64,000 bases of DNA from Reyranella massiliensis 521 (GTDB taxonomy: Bacteria; Pseudomonadota; Alphaproteobacteria; Reyranellales; Reyranellaceae), in the NCBI GenBank assembly GCA_945860205.1, contig CAMARK010000006.1, forward strand, positions 20,725 through 84,724. The letters are read 5' to 3'. Both the position numbers and the translations under genes were made by a program. Positions 1 to 11,003 of the stretch are shown piece by piece. The notes below the pieces were generated by a model, which saw nothing but the letters and a program-made list of their open reading frames with translations, was not told the origin of the DNA and made no database searches. Each line of letters begins with the position of its first letter. The stretch's first letter is position 1.

Positions 1-542
1 TAGCCGGGAAAGCGCGCGGCGTAAGGCTCCAGCGGCAGTTTTAGCGCGCGGCAGAGAAAACTGATCGTGTGGTAGTAGCCCACCAGCGCGATCGCCTCGA
101 GAATCTGCGCGTCGTCGAAAAGCGCAATGAGCGACGTCCAGGTTTTTACGCCGATGGTGCGGTGGTCGACGAGATCGTCGACCAGGGTGAGCAGGGCCTG
201 CTCGTCTGACGTCCAGCAGGTGGCATCGGCCGGGCCGGTCACGGTGGCGGCGATGCGCTCGGCGTCGAAACCCACTTTGGCGGCGAAGAAGGCGATGTGG
301 ACGCCCCATTCGTATTCGCAGCCGAGCCGCGCCGTCGTGCGGTCGATCACGAGCTCGCGCTGGCCGAGGCTGAGCGCCCCTTTGTCGAGCAGGCCACCGG
401 CAAACATCTTCTCGAACACCCGCGGGCTTCGCGCCAGGGTGCGGAACAGCACCAGCGGCTCGACGCCCTCGGGCATGATGCGCGCGAGCTCGGCGGCGAT
501 CCGGGGCGGGTAGGGGGCTTCGGCGGGGGCGATGCGGGGCAT
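1..542 (-). CDS. carboxymuconolactone decarboxylase (AhpD-like) family protein, truncated at window edge
   Basis: Minus-strand frame open from ATG at 542 to the window edge: MPRIAPAEAPYPPRIAAELARIMPEGVEPLVLFRTLARSPRVFEKMFAGGLLDKGALSLGQRELVIDRTTARLGCEYEWGVHIAFFAAKVG..., typical CMD-family pattern. Confidence 0.8.
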   Translation of the reverse strand, partial: MPRIAPAEAPYPPRIAAELARIMPEGVEPLVLFRTLARSPRVFEKMFAGGLLDKGALSLGQRELVIDRTTARLGCEYEWGVHIAFFAAKVGFDAERIAATVTGPADATCWTSDEQALLTLVDDLVDHRTIGVKTWTSLIALFDDAQILEAIALVGYYHTISFLCRALKLPLEPYAARFPG

Positions 543-563
543 GGTCGGTCTCCTGTCATTGCG

Positions 564-612
564 CTACAATTTATGTAGTGATCCGAGATGCGTGACGCTA
601 CAGAAAATGTAG
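564..612. promoter_or_regulatory. two copies of a perfect inverted repeat CTACA-N5-TGTAG between divergent genes (putative HxlR operator)
   Basis: CTACAATTTATGTAG at 564-578 and CTACAGAAAATGTAG at 598-612, centres 34 bp apart. Confidence 0.7.
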
Positions 613-628
613 TAACGGAGTGTAATAG

Positions 629-943
629 ATGGTGAAGCGAGTTCGCGGCTCACGGACCGGTCGGCCGATCATGGCGCTGCTCGACCTGCTGGGCCGGCGC
701 TGGGTGCTGCGCATCGTCTGGGAGCTGCGCGAGGAGCCCAAGCGCTTCCGCGAGCTACAAGACCTGATCGGCGCCAGCCCCACCATCGTCAACGGTCGGC
801 TGGCCGAGCTGCGCGAGGCGAAGCTGGTCGAGCTCGACGCCCAGTCGGGCTATCGCCTGACGGCGCTGGGCAAGGAACTGCTGCGGCTCTTCCTGCCACT
901 GCATACCTGGTCGGGAAAGTGGGCGAAGGTGGCTGCTACTTGA
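629..943 (+). CDS. HxlR-family winged helix transcriptional regulator
   Basis: ORF with MALLDLLGRRWVLRIVWELREEPKRFRELQDLIGASPTIVNGRLAELREAKLVE, HxlR signature. Confidence 0.9.
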   Translation: MVKRVRGSRTGRPIMALLDLLGRRWVLRIVWELREEPKRFRELQDLIGASPTIVNGRLAELREAKLVELDAQSGYRLTALGKELLRLFLPLHTWSGKWAKVAAT

Positions 944-1367
944 GGAACGGGTTCTCGCTGCTGCGGCCCTTGCGGCGCGGCGGGAACTGCTCGACGAGAT
1001 AGTCGAGCACCTCGGTGCGCTCCTCGGGCTTCATCGGCACCATGTGGTGCCGCGACACCATCAGGTCGAGGCTCGCGTCCCAGAGATCCCGCGTCAGCCC
1101 CTGCGCCTTGATGATCGCCACGCCATGGCAGGCCGCGCAGGCGTAAAAGACCGTGTCGCGGCCCTTGCCGTCGGGCAGGTCCGCCACGGTGTCGTTGTGC
1201 GGTGGCGGCTTGCCCTTGTCCGGATCGACGACGGCCGGCGCGATCTTCGCCAGCGGCACGTATCCGGGCCGGGGGCCTCGCAGCTCTCCGGCCCGATCGA
1301 GGGCCACCAGAAGAATCACCGCCGTCAAGGATGCGACGACGACGTGCGTGATCGTGAGTTGCTTCAA
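936..1367 (-). CDS. c-type cytochrome, probable electron acceptor subunit of the adjacent sulfite dehydrogenase
   Basis: N-terminal TM/signal, single CxxCH haem motif (CAACH); overlaps the molybdoenzyme end (ATGA-type overlap). Confidence 0.8.
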   Translation of the reverse strand: MKQLTITHVVVASLTAVILLVALDRAGELRGPRPGYVPLAKIAPAVVDPDKGKPPPHNDTVADLPDGKGRDTVFYACAACHGVAIIKAQGLTRDLWDASLDLMVSRHHMVPMKPEERTEVLDYLVEQFPPRRKGRSSENPFLK

Positions 1368-2608
1368 GATTCGACGAGCACGCGGATGTGATTGATCGGG
1401 TTGCCGCCGTAGCCCTGCGGGTTCCAGTTGCCGGCGACGAAGGGCTGGGTGACGCCCTTGCTGTCGGTCGCCTTGGCCCAGACCTCGTAGTAGCCGGCCG
1501 CCGGCAGGTCGACCGAGGCGGTGAAGCGCTGCCAGGCATACTTGTTGGGCGGCGGATCGACCTTCGCGGGCTTCCAGGAGACGCCGTAGTCGGTCGAGAT
1601 GTCGACCGTCTTGATGTCGGATTCACCCGCCCAGGCGTGGCCGCGCAGATCGAGCTTGCGCGTGCCGGCGGCGAGCTTGGCGCCGTCGGCCGGGAAGGTG
1701 ATGACCGAACGTACGGGCATTGCCTCGAGGATGACGGTGTCCTTCTCGTCGCCCTTGCTGCCGGGCACGATCGGAGTCTTGGCCATGCGGTAGGAGAACC
1801 CGCCCATGCCGGGGCCATCGTGTTCCTTGTCGCGCACCCAGATGCGGGTCAGCCACTTGGTCGAGGTCGAGCCGGTCCAGCCCGGCACGATCAGGCGCAC
1901 CGGACCGCCGTGAATCAGCGGCAGGTCCTTGCCGTTCATCTTGAAGGCGATCAGCGTGTGCGGCTCCATCGCCTTGGCAATCGGCACGCCGCGCGAGATC
2001 GAGGGCTTGGTGGCGTCGCCGCTGAGATGCGGATCGGCACCGTATTGGCCGGTATAGACCGCGCTCGATTTCACGCCTGCGGCTTTCAGCACGTCGGCGA
2101 GACGGACGCCGGTCCATTCGGCGCAGCCGGCGCCGCCGTTGGTCCAGGGATTGCCGCGCGCCTCGGGCGTGAAGAAGGCGCGGCCGTTGCCGCCGCACTC
2201 CAGCATCATCTTGTAGGAGACGTTGGGGAAGCGGCTCATGAGATCGCCCAGCGTGATCTCCAGCGGCTTCTCGACTTCGCCGTCGATCTTGATCTTCCAG
2301 GCCTTGGCGTCGGCCGGCGCATCGGGCACCAGGCCGTTGTTGCGCACGAAGAACTTGTCGATGGGCGTGACGTCATCGTCCAGCATCGCCGACGGCGTCT
2401 CGGCGACCAGGGGCTTGTCGCCCAACACCACCAGCTTGGCCTTGCCGTCCATTTCAAGAAACTTGGGTCCCTTCGGCGCTGCCGCGGGGGCTGTTCCTTG
2501 TGCGAGGGCTACCCCGAATGGCGGCAGCGAAGCACCGACGACAGTCGCCATTCCGACCCCCTTCAGCACATTACGACGTGAAGCTTTCGAGGTTCCTGAT
2601 CGCAGCAT
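1364..2608 (-). CDS. sulfite oxidase/dehydrogenase family molybdopterin protein (SorA/SoxC-like), Tat signal
   Basis: SRRNVLKGVGMATVVGAS twin-arginine leader; MLECGGNGRAFF and GGPVRLIVPGWTGSTSTKWL motifs; C-terminal Mo-co dimerisation domain. Confidence 0.88.
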   Translation of the reverse strand: MLRSGTSKASRRNVLKGVGMATVVGASLPPFGVALAQGTAPAAAPKGPKFLEMDGKAKLVVLGDKPLVAETPSAMLDDDVTPIDKFFVRNNGLVPDAPADAKAWKIKIDGEVEKPLEITLGDLMSRFPNVSYKMMLECGGNGRAFFTPEARGNPWTNGGAGCAEWTGVRLADVLKAAGVKSSAVYTGQYGADPHLSGDATKPSISRGVPIAKAMEPHTLIAFKMNGKDLPLIHGGPVRLIVPGWTGSTSTKWLTRIWVRDKEHDGPGMGGFSYRMAKTPIVPGSKGDEKDTVILEAMPVRSVITFPADGAKLAAGTRKLDLRGHAWAGESDIKTVDISTDYGVSWKPAKVDPPPNKYAWQRFTASVDLPAAGYYEVWAKATDSKGVTQPFVAGNWNPQGYGGNPINHIRVLVES

Positions 2609-2637
2609 TTTTTCCTCCCTATTGCGGGAGTCTTAGC

Positions 2638-3429
2638 TCAAACTTTCCGTCTCGTCAGCCAGCCGGAAAAGATAAGTGCACAGGCTGCGACCATTACGAT
2701 GACGGTGGCGAGCACGTTGATCTGCGGGTCGACGCCCAGCCGCACGCTGGAATAGACGCGCATCGGCAGGGTCTGCGACTGCGCGCCGGCGACGAACTGC
2801 GTCATGATCAGGTCGTCGAGCGAGAGCGTGAAGGCGAGCAGCCAGCCCGAGCCTACGGCCGGCGCGATCAGCGGCAACGTCACCGTCAGGAAGGTGACCC
2901 AGGGCGTGGCGCCGAGATCCATCGCCGCCTCCTCGAGCGAGCGGTCGAAGTCGGCGAGCCGCGCTTGCACCACGATGGCGACGAAAGCAATCGAGAAGGT
3001 GGCGTGGGCGATGGCGATGGTGAGGAAGCCGCGCTCCGGTCCGCCGAACAGGCGCTCGGCACCGACGAACAGCAGCAGCATGGAGATCCCCATCACCACC
3101 TCGGGCATCACCATGGGCGCGATCACCAGGCCGCCGAACAGGCTGCGACCCGGGAACGGGGGCGCACGCGCCAGTGCATAGCCCGCGGCCAAGCCGATCA
3201 AGGCTGCCGCCGTGGCACTCACGAACGCAATCCTGAGCGACAGCCACGCCGCCTGCAGCATCGCCTCGTTGGCCAGCAGCGCGCTCCACCACTTGGTCGA
3301 GAAGCCGCCCCACACCGTCACCAGGCGCGACTCGTTGAAGGAATAGATCATCACCAGCGCGAGCGGCAGGTAGAGGAAGGCGTAGCCGAAACCCAGCACC
3401 GTGAAGGCAAAGCGCGCGCGGCCCATCAT
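2638..3429 (-). CDS. potI: polyamine ABC transporter permease (PotI-like)
   Basis: BPD permease fold with EEAAMDLGATPWVTFLTVTLPLIAP motif; order within pot-like operon. Confidence 0.82.
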   Translation of the reverse strand: MMGRARFAFTVLGFGYAFLYLPLALVMIYSFNESRLVTVWGGFSTKWWSALLANEAMLQAAWLSLRIAFVSATAAALIGLAAGYALARAPPFPGRSLFGGLVIAPMVMPEVVMGISMLLLFVGAERLFGGPERGFLTIAIAHATFSIAFVAIVVQARLADFDRSLEEAAMDLGATPWVTFLTVTLPLIAPAVGSGWLLAFTLSLDDLIMTQFVAGAQSQTLPMRVYSSVRLGVDPQINVLATVIVMVAACALIFSGWLTRRKV

Positions 3430-3442
3430 GACAGGCCCCGCA

Positions 3443-4279
3443 TCAGCGGCGCTCCAGGCTGCGCGCCTGGTGGCGCTGGAACAGCATGATCGGGCCCACC
3501 AGCAGCACCAGCAGGGAGATCGCCACGGCGGAGGCCAGCGGCCAGTCGGCGTTGGTGAAGAATTCGTCCCACAGCACCTTGCCGATCATCAGCGTGTCGG
3601 TGCCGCCCAGCAGGTCGGGGATCACGAACTCGCCGACCGAGGGAATGAACACCAGCAGGCAGCCGGCGACGATGCCGGGCAGCGACAGCGGCAGGGTGAT
3701 GGTGAGGAAGGCTTTTAGCGGCGTGGCGCCGAGATCGGCCGCGGCTTCGAGCAGGCCGGTGTCGAGTTTCTCCAGCGTGGCGTAGAGCGGCAGCACCATG
3801 AAGGGCAGGTAGGCATAGACGATGCCGAGATGGACCGCCCATTCGGTGCCCAGGATGGTGCCGGGATCGGCGGCGATCCCGCTCCAGCGCAGGAACTGGT
3901 TGAGCAGGCCGTTTTCGTCCAGCAGGCCCATCCAGGCGTAGACCCGGATCAGGAACGAAGTCCAGAAGGGCAGCACCACCAGCATCAGCAGCAGCGGCCG
4001 GCGCTCCGGCGCCGCGCGTGCGATGGCGTAGGCCATGGGATAGCCGAGCAGAAGCGCCACCAGGGTCGAGGTGGCAGCGATGCGCAGCGAGGTAAGCCAT
4101 GCCGCGAGGTAGAGATCGTCGGTGAACAGCAGCGAGAAGTTCTTGAGGCTTGCGCCGAGCTCGACCGGTGGCACCGAGTCGGGCGAATTGGTGCCGAGCG
4201 CGATTGCCAGCACCAGCGCGAACGGCAGCAGGAAGAAGACCCCGAGCCACAGGAAGGGAAGCGCGATGACGGCCTTCAT
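3443..4279 (-). CDS. potH: polyamine ABC transporter permease (PotH-like)
   Basis: LEAAADLGATPLKAFLTITLPLSLPGI EAA motif; likely start at ATG 4279 (MKAVIALPFLWLG). Confidence 0.82.
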   Translation of the reverse strand: MKAVIALPFLWLGVFFLLPFALVLAIALGTNSPDSVPPVELGASLKNFSLLFTDDLYLAAWLTSLRIAATSTLVALLLGYPMAYAIARAAPERRPLLLMLVVLPFWTSFLIRVYAWMGLLDENGLLNQFLRWSGIAADPGTILGTEWAVHLGIVYAYLPFMVLPLYATLEKLDTGLLEAAADLGATPLKAFLTITLPLSLPGIVAGCLLVFIPSVGEFVIPDLLGGTDTLMIGKVLWDEFFTNADWPLASAVAISLLVLLVGPIMLFQRHQARSLERR

Positions 4280-5250
4280 GGGGCAAGGATATGCTCGGCG
4301 CCGTCCGTCCAGCCGAGCCAAACGGATTGGCCACGCTGATGGGCAGAGTCCGGCAAGGCGGACACGATCATGACGGTGCCGTCAGTGGCGACGCGCAGCA
4401 GGGAACGATCACCTTCGTAAGCGATGTCGATGATTTTGCCCTGAACGGTTCGCAACGTGGTGGGCCGCTGCGGCGAGAGGGCGATTTTCTCGGGCCGCAA
4501 GACGGTCCAGTGCCCGTCTCTTTCGAAGATGTTGGCGATGCCGATGAAATCGGCGACGAAGCGCGAGACCGGCCGCTCGTAGACCTCGTGCGGCGTGCCG
4601 ACCTGGACGACGCGGCCGGCGTGCATGACGGCCAGCCTGGTAGCCATCGACATCGCCTCTTCCTGGTCGTGCGTCACCATCACGAAGGTGAGGCCGAGCT
4701 CAGCCTGCAGGCGCACCAGCTCGAAGCGCGTGCCCTCGCGCAGCTTGCGGTCGAGGGCGGCCAGCGGTTCGTCGAGCAGCAGCAATTTGGGGCGCTTGAC
4801 CAGGGCCCGCGCCAGCGCCACGCGCTGACGCTGGCCGCCCGAGAGCTGGGCCGGACGGCGCGCGGCGAAGTCGGAAAGCTTGACCTGCTCCAGCGCCTCG
4901 GCGACCCGCGTCGCGGTCTCGGCCTTGGCGATGCCCTCGCGGCGGAGCCCGTAGCCCACGTTCTCCGCCACGGTCATGTGTGGAAAGAGTGCGTAGGACT
5001 GGAACATCATGTTGATCGGCCGCAGATGTGGCGGCACGCCGGTCATGTCGTGGCCGTCGATCAGCAGGCGGCCCGAGTCGGGAGTCTCGAAACCGGCCAG
5101 CAGCCGCAGCAGCGTGGTCTTGCCGCAACCCGAACCGCCCAGCAGTGCGAACAGCTCGCCACGCGCAATCTCTAGATCGACGCTATCGACGGCCGTGACC
5201 GCGCCGAAGCGCTTGGTCAGGCCTTCTATCCTGATGATGGGATCGCTCAC
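4276..5250 (-). CDS. potG: polyamine ABC transporter ATP-binding protein (PotG-like)
   Basis: Walker A GGSGCGKTT, LSGGQRQRVALARAL, Walker B LLLLDEPLAALD; likely GTG start overlapping potF stop. Confidence 0.85.
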   Translation of the reverse strand: MSDPIIRIEGLTKRFGAVTAVDSVDLEIARGELFALLGGSGCGKTTLLRLLAGFETPDSGRLLIDGHDMTGVPPHLRPINMMFQSYALFPHMTVAENVGYGLRREGIAKAETATRVAEALEQVKLSDFAARRPAQLSGGQRQRVALARALVKRPKLLLLDEPLAALDRKLREGTRFELVRLQAELGLTFVMVTHDQEEAMSMATRLAVMHAGRVVQVGTPHEVYERPVSRFVADFIGIANIFERDGHWTVLRPEKIALSPQRPTTLRTVQGKIIDIAYEGDRSLLRVATDGTVMIVSALPDSAHQRGQSVWLGWTDGAEHILAP

Positions 5251-6332
5251 CGGCCCGTCTTCACGGTGGTCCACAGCCGCGTGCGCTCGCGCGTCTGCTC
5301 GGGCGTCCCGGCGGTGATGGTGTAGAACTTGGCGCGCACATCTTGAGGCGGATAGATCAGCGGGTTGTCGGAAATGTCCTTGGGCATCAGCGCCAGAGCC
5401 GCCTTGTTGCCGTTGGCATAGCCGGTGAGCTCGCTCGACGCGGCGGCGACCTTGGGCTCGAGCAGGAAATCAAGGAAGCGGAGCGCATTGGCCGGGTTCG
5501 GCGCGTCTTTCGGAATGGCTGCAACGTCGATCCAGAGCAGCGAGCCTTCGCGGGGAATGGCGTAGGTGATGTCGCGCTTGTCCTTGGCCTTGGCGGCACG
5601 GTCGCGGGCCTGAAAGATGTCGCCGGAGAAGCCGAAGGCGAGGCAGATGTTCCCGCCCGCCAGCGCGTTGATGTACTCCGACGAATGGAACTTGCGGACG
5701 AAGGGCCGTATTGCCTTCACGACGTCGGCCGCCTTGGCAAGATCCTCGGGCTTCTTGGAGTCGGGATCGAGGCCGAGATACTTTAGCGTCGCTGGCAGCA
5801 CGTCGGTGGCGCTGTCGAGCACCATGACGCCGCAATCCTTGAACTTCGACACCACCGCCGGATCGAAGATCATCTTCAGCGAATCGATCGGCGCATCGGG
5901 CATGCGCTTTTTGATCTCTGCCACGTTGTAGCCGATGCCCGTCGTGCCCCACATCCAGGGGATGCCGTGGACGTTGCCAGGATCGTACTTGGCCAGCGCC
6001 GCCAGGATCTCGGGATCGAGATTGTTCCAGTTCTTCAGCTTGGTCCGGTCGAGCGGGAGGTAGAGGTTGGCCGCGAGCTGGCGCACGAAGAAGGGCGAGG
6101 CCGTGGGCACAACGACGTCGTAGCCCGATTTTCCGGTCCTGAGCTTGGCGTCGAGGATCTCATTGGAATCGTAGGTCGTGTAGTTGACCCTGGTGCCGGT
6201 GTCCTTCTCGAAGACCTTGAGTTGGTCCTCGGCGATATAGTCGGACCAGTTGTAGACGTTGACGCTGCCTCCTTGCGCCAAGGCGGGGGTGGCGACGAGG
6301 ACGAGCAGGACGACGAAGGCAGGCAGACGCAT
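5247..6332 (-). CDS. potF: polyamine ABC transporter substrate-binding protein (PotF-like)
   Basis: Signal peptide, VNVYNWSDYIAEDQLKVFEKDTGTRVNYTTYDSNE typical of PotF/PotD. Confidence 0.88.
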   Translation of the reverse strand: MRLPAFVVLLVLVATPALAQGGSVNVYNWSDYIAEDQLKVFEKDTGTRVNYTTYDSNEILDAKLRTGKSGYDVVVPTASPFFVRQLAANLYLPLDRTKLKNWNNLDPEILAALAKYDPGNVHGIPWMWGTTGIGYNVAEIKKRMPDAPIDSLKMIFDPAVVSKFKDCGVMVLDSATDVLPATLKYLGLDPDSKKPEDLAKAADVVKAIRPFVRKFHSSEYINALAGGNICLAFGFSGDIFQARDRAAKAKDKRDITYAIPREGSLLWIDVAAIPKDAPNPANALRFLDFLLEPKVAAASSELTGYANGNKAALALMPKDISDNPLIYPPQDVRAKFYTITAGTPEQTRERTRLWTTVKTGR

Positions 6333-6348
6333 CGGAAACTCCGCAGGA

Positions 6349-7049
6349 TCAGACGCCAAGATACCTGTGCTGCAATTCCTTGTCCCCGGCCAGGTCCGTG
6401 GATGAACCGGTCCAGACGACGCGGCCCTTCTCGACGATGTGGTGGCGGTCGGCCAATCCGATCAGCGCGCCCACGTTCTTGTCGATCACCAGGATGGCCT
6501 GGCCCTCGCGCTTCAACCGGCCGAGGCAGGACCAGATCTCGTGGCGGATCAGCGGTGCCAGCCCCTCGGTCGCCTCGTCGAGAATCAGCAGCTTGGGGTT
6601 GGTCATCAGGGCGCGGCCGACCGCCAGCATCTGCTGCTCGCCGCCGGAAAGCTGATTGCCCATGTTGCGCTGGCGCTCGGCCAGGCGCGGGAAGAACTCG
6701 AAGGCGCGCTCGATCGTCCAGGGATTGGCTCGGGCGCTGCGATTAGCGGCAGCGGCCAAAAGGTTTTCGCGCACCGAGAGATTGGGGAAGATCTGCCGTC
6801 CCTCGGGCACCAGCCCGAGGCCGAGGCGGGCGATGCGGAATGACGCCATCTCGTCGACCCTGACGCCGTCGAACTCCACGACGCCGCGCCGTGTCTCCAG
6901 CAGGCCCATGACCGCGTGCACGGTCGTGGTCTTGCCCATGCCGTTGCGGCCCATCAGGGTCACGACCTCGCCGGCATCGACGCTCAGCTCCATGCCGAAC
7001 AGCGCCTGGCTGGCGCCATAAAAGGCTTCCAGGTCGCGGATCCGTAGCA

Positions 7050-7053
<4 letters not shown>
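6349..7053 (-). CDS. livF: branched-chain amino acid-type ABC transporter ATP-binding protein (LivF-like)
   Basis: GRNGMGKTTTVHAVMGLL, LSGGEQQMLAVGRALM motifs. Confidence 0.88.
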
Positions 7054-7794
<741 letters not shown>

Positions 7795-7802
<8 letters not shown>

Positions 7803-8763
7803 GGCGGCGCCCCAACAGGGAATCGATGCCGCCTCTCGCATAGAGCGCGATCAGCACCAGCATCGGGCCGAACACGATCTGCCAGTATTCGCCCCAGCCC
7901 TTGCGGCCGAGATCGAGCAGAGGTTTTAGCGACTCCTCCAGCACGAAGAACGCGATGGTGCCGTAGAGCGGCCCAAACAGCGTGCCCATGCCGCCCAGCA
8001 CGACGATGACGATGAGGTCGCCCGACTTCACCCACGACATCATGGCGGGCGAGACATAGGCGCCTTCGTTGGCGAGCAGGATGCCAGCCAGGCCGCCGAA
8101 GGCGCCGGAGAGGATGAAGGCGGTGAGGCGGTAGCGGAACACCGGGAAGCCCAGCGCCATCATGCGCTGGTCGTTAGACTTGGCGCCGCGCAGCACGAAA
8201 CCGAAACGCGAGTTGGCGAAGCGGCTGCAAAACCACAGCGTGCCGAGCAGCAGCACGAAGCAGAGCCAGTAGAACGACGCCTTGTCGCGCAGATCGATCA
8301 GGCCGGGAAAGCGGCTGCGGCTGATGTTGAGGCCGTCGTCCGCGCCATAGGCCTCCAGCCCGGCGCTCACATAGAAGACGAGCTGGGCAAACGCGAGCGT
8401 GATCATGATGAAGTAGAGGCCGCGCGTCCGGAGCGACAGCGCGCCGACCAGCGCCGCCCACAGCACCGAGGCGGCGATGGCGGCGGGCCATTGCAGCCAG
8501 CCGCTGTGCAGGCCGTTGGCCGACAGGATGCCGACGGCATAGCCGCCGATGCCGAAGAACACGGCATGGCCGAAGCTCACCAGCCCGCCATAGCCCAGGA
8601 TCATGTTGAGGCTGACGGCGGCGATCGACCAGATGACGATGCGCGTGCCGATCGACAGCAGATAGCGCTGGTCGAAGGCCTGCGTGAGGAGCGGCAGCAC
8701 CGCCAGCACCAGCAGGATCGCGGCCGTGGCGAGTCCGCGCGGCGTGCGCAGGGCGGCGATCAT
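7795..8763 (-). CDS. livM: branched-chain amino acid-type ABC permease (LivM-like)
   Basis: MILGYGGLVSFGHAVFFGIGGYAVG, VVLGGMGTLFGPLYG motifs. Confidence 0.87.
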
Positions 8764-8773
8764 GCCCACGCGG

Positions 8774-9688
8774 TCATGTCCTTTGCCCAAAGAGTCCGGT
8801 GGGCCGCCACACCAGGACACCCGCCATCAGCACATAGACCAGGACCTGCGAGATCGCGGGCGCCGCACTCGAGGCCGCGGCGGAACTCATGAAGGTTTTC
8901 AGGAAATCGGGCAAAAAGGCACGTCCGACGATGTCGATCTGGCCCACCACCATGGCGGCCACGAACGCGCCTTTTATGGAGCCGATGCCGCCGATGACGA
9001 TGATCACGAAGGCGAGGATGAGGATGTCGTCGCCCATGCCGATCTTCACCGAGCTGATGGGGGCCGCCATCAGGCCGGCGAGGCCGGCGAAGACGGCGCC
9101 CAAGCCGAACACCAGGCTGAACAGCAACTCGATGTTGACGCCCAAGGCGGCGATCATGCGTCGGTTGGAAGCGCCGGCGCGGATCAGCATGCCGAGGCGC
9201 GTGCGTGCCACCAGCCAGGCGAGAAAGAGGGCGACCAGGGCGCCGACCACGATGATGGCGAAGCGGTAGGCGGGATAAAGTACGCCCGGCAGAATTTCCA
9301 CCGTGTGGGCGAGGAACGCCGGTACCGCGATGCTCTTGCCGGCCGGACCCCAGACCGCGCGGACCAATTCATTGAAGAACAGGATCAGGCCGAAGGTCGC
9401 CAGCACCTGGTCGAGATGGTCGCGGGCATAAAGCCGTCGCATGACCACGGCCTCGACCACGACGCCCAGCAGGAAGGTAGCGGGCAGCGCCAGCAGCGCG
9501 CCCAAAAAGAAAGAGTCGGTGATCCCGATCAGCGTCCAGGCGATATAGGCGCCCATCATGTAGAGCGAACCGTGCGCCAGGTTCACGAGGTCCATGATGC
9601 CGAAGGTGAGCGTGAGGCCGGCGGCGAGCAGGAACATCAGCAGGCCGAGCTGCACGCCGTTCAACATCTGGATCAGCAGATAGTCCAT
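8774..9688 (-). CDS. livH: branched-chain amino acid-type ABC permease (LivH-like)
   Basis: GLLMFLLAAGLTLTFGIMDLVNLAHGSLYMMGAY motif. Confidence 0.87.
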   Translation of the reverse strand: MDYLLIQMLNGVQLGLLMFLLAAGLTLTFGIMDLVNLAHGSLYMMGAYIAWTLIGITDSFFLGALLALPATFLLGVVVEAVVMRRLYARDHLDQVLATFGLILFFNELVRAVWGPAGKSIAVPAFLAHTVEILPGVLYPAYRFAIIVVGALVALFLAWLVARTRLGMLIRAGASNRRMIAALGVNIELLFSLVFGLGAVFAGLAGLMAAPISSVKIGMGDDILILAFVIIVIGGIGSIKGAFVAAMVVGQIDIVGRAFLPDFLKTFMSSAAASSAAPAISQVLVYVLMAGVLVWRPTGLFGQRT

Positions 9689-9752
9689 CGCCCCCCGCAA
9701 ACGAAACGGGAGCGCGTTGCCGCGCTCCCGTCGTTGATCGGCCTCACTAGCC

Positions 9753-10940
9753 TCACTTCATCGGGCACTTTTCATAGTACGGATCCTTGGCGTCCTTCAC
9801 GGCCGTGGCGATGGTCTTCACCGTCATCATGCCGCCGGCATCCTTGACTGCTTCCTGGATGTAGAAGTTCTGGATCGGGAACTGATTGGTGTTGTACTTG
9901 AAGTCGCCGCGCAGCGACTTGAAGTTGGCCTTCTTGAGCTCGGCGCGGACCTTGTCCTTGTTCGAGAGATCGCCCTTCAGGGCATCGGCGGCCGAGGCCA
10001 TCAGCATGATGGCGTCGTAGCTCTGCGCGCCGTAGTAGGACGGGTAGACGTTGTGCTTCTTCTTGAAGTCGGCGACGTAGCGCTTGTTCTGCTCGTTCGG
10101 CAGGTCGTTCACCCACTCCTGGGCGCCCAGGGTGCCAAGCGCGAGATCGCCCTGCTGCGGCAGCGTGATCGCGTCGATCGAGAACACCTGGTAGAGCGGC
10201 ACGGTCTTGTTGAGGCCGGCCTGCGCCCACTGCTTCACGAACTGAACGCCGTGCGCGCCGGGATAGAAGATGAAGATGCCGTCGGGCTTGGCCGCGGCGA
10301 TCTTGGCGAGCTCGGCCGAGAAGTCGATCTGGTCGGGCCACTTGGTGAAGTCCTCGTTCACGATCGTGCCCTTGTAGGTGCGCCTGACGCCGGCCAGCAT
10401 GTCCTTGCCGGCGGCGTAGTTGGGACCCACCAGATAGAGGCTCTTCACGCCCTTGGTGTTAAGGTACTCGCCCATCGCCATCGGCGTCTGGTCGTTGTTC
10501 CACGAGGTCGAGAAGAAGTTCTTGTTGCAGAGTTCGCCCGCGATCTGCGACGGCCCGGCGTTGGCCGAGATCAGGATGGTGTCGCCCTCGTCGGTCACGG
10601 TCTTGAGCGAGGCTAGCAGCACGTTCGACCAGATGTAGCCGGCGATGAAGTTCACCTTGTCCTGCAGCACGAGCTTCTCGGAGCGCGCCTTGCCGACGTC
10701 GGGCTTGAAGGTGTCGTCCTCGTAGATGATCTCGAACGGCTTGCCGCCCATCATGCCGCCGAGATGCTCCTTGGCGAGCTCGACCGAGCGGCGCATGTCC
10801 TCGCCGATGGCGGCCTGCGGGCCGGAGAAGGTGCTGACGAAGCCGACCTTGATCGGGCTTTGCGCCATCGCGGGCAGGCTGCCTATCCCCACGGTGGCGA
10901 GCGCCGCGATTGTTGCGGGTCCAAACAATTTGCTTTTCAT
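9753..10940 (-). CDS. ABC transporter substrate-binding protein (LivK/Peripla_BP_6 type)
   Basis: Signal peptide then IKVGFVSTFSGPQAAIGEDMRRSVELAKEHLGG; operon position. Confidence 0.87.
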   Translation of the reverse strand: MKSKLFGPATIAALATVGIGSLPAMAQSPIKVGFVSTFSGPQAAIGEDMRRSVELAKEHLGGMMGGKPFEIIYEDDTFKPDVGKARSEKLVLQDKVNFIAGYIWSNVLLASLKTVTDEGDTILISANAGPSQIAGELCNKNFFSTSWNNDQTPMAMGEYLNTKGVKSLYLVGPNYAAGKDMLAGVRRTYKGTIVNEDFTKWPDQIDFSAELAKIAAAKPDGIFIFYPGAHGVQFVKQWAQAGLNKTVPLYQVFSIDAITLPQQGDLALGTLGAQEWVNDLPNEQNKRYVADFKKKHNVYPSYYGAQSYDAIMLMASAADALKGDLSNKDKVRAELKKANFKSLRGDFKYNTNQFPIQNFYIQEAVKDAGGMMTVKTIATAVKDAKDPYYEKCPMK

Positions 10941-11003
10941 GGGCCGAAACTCCCTGTTTCCCTTGGCGCTATAGAAGCCGAAAACCACGCCTGCAACAAC
11001 GGC

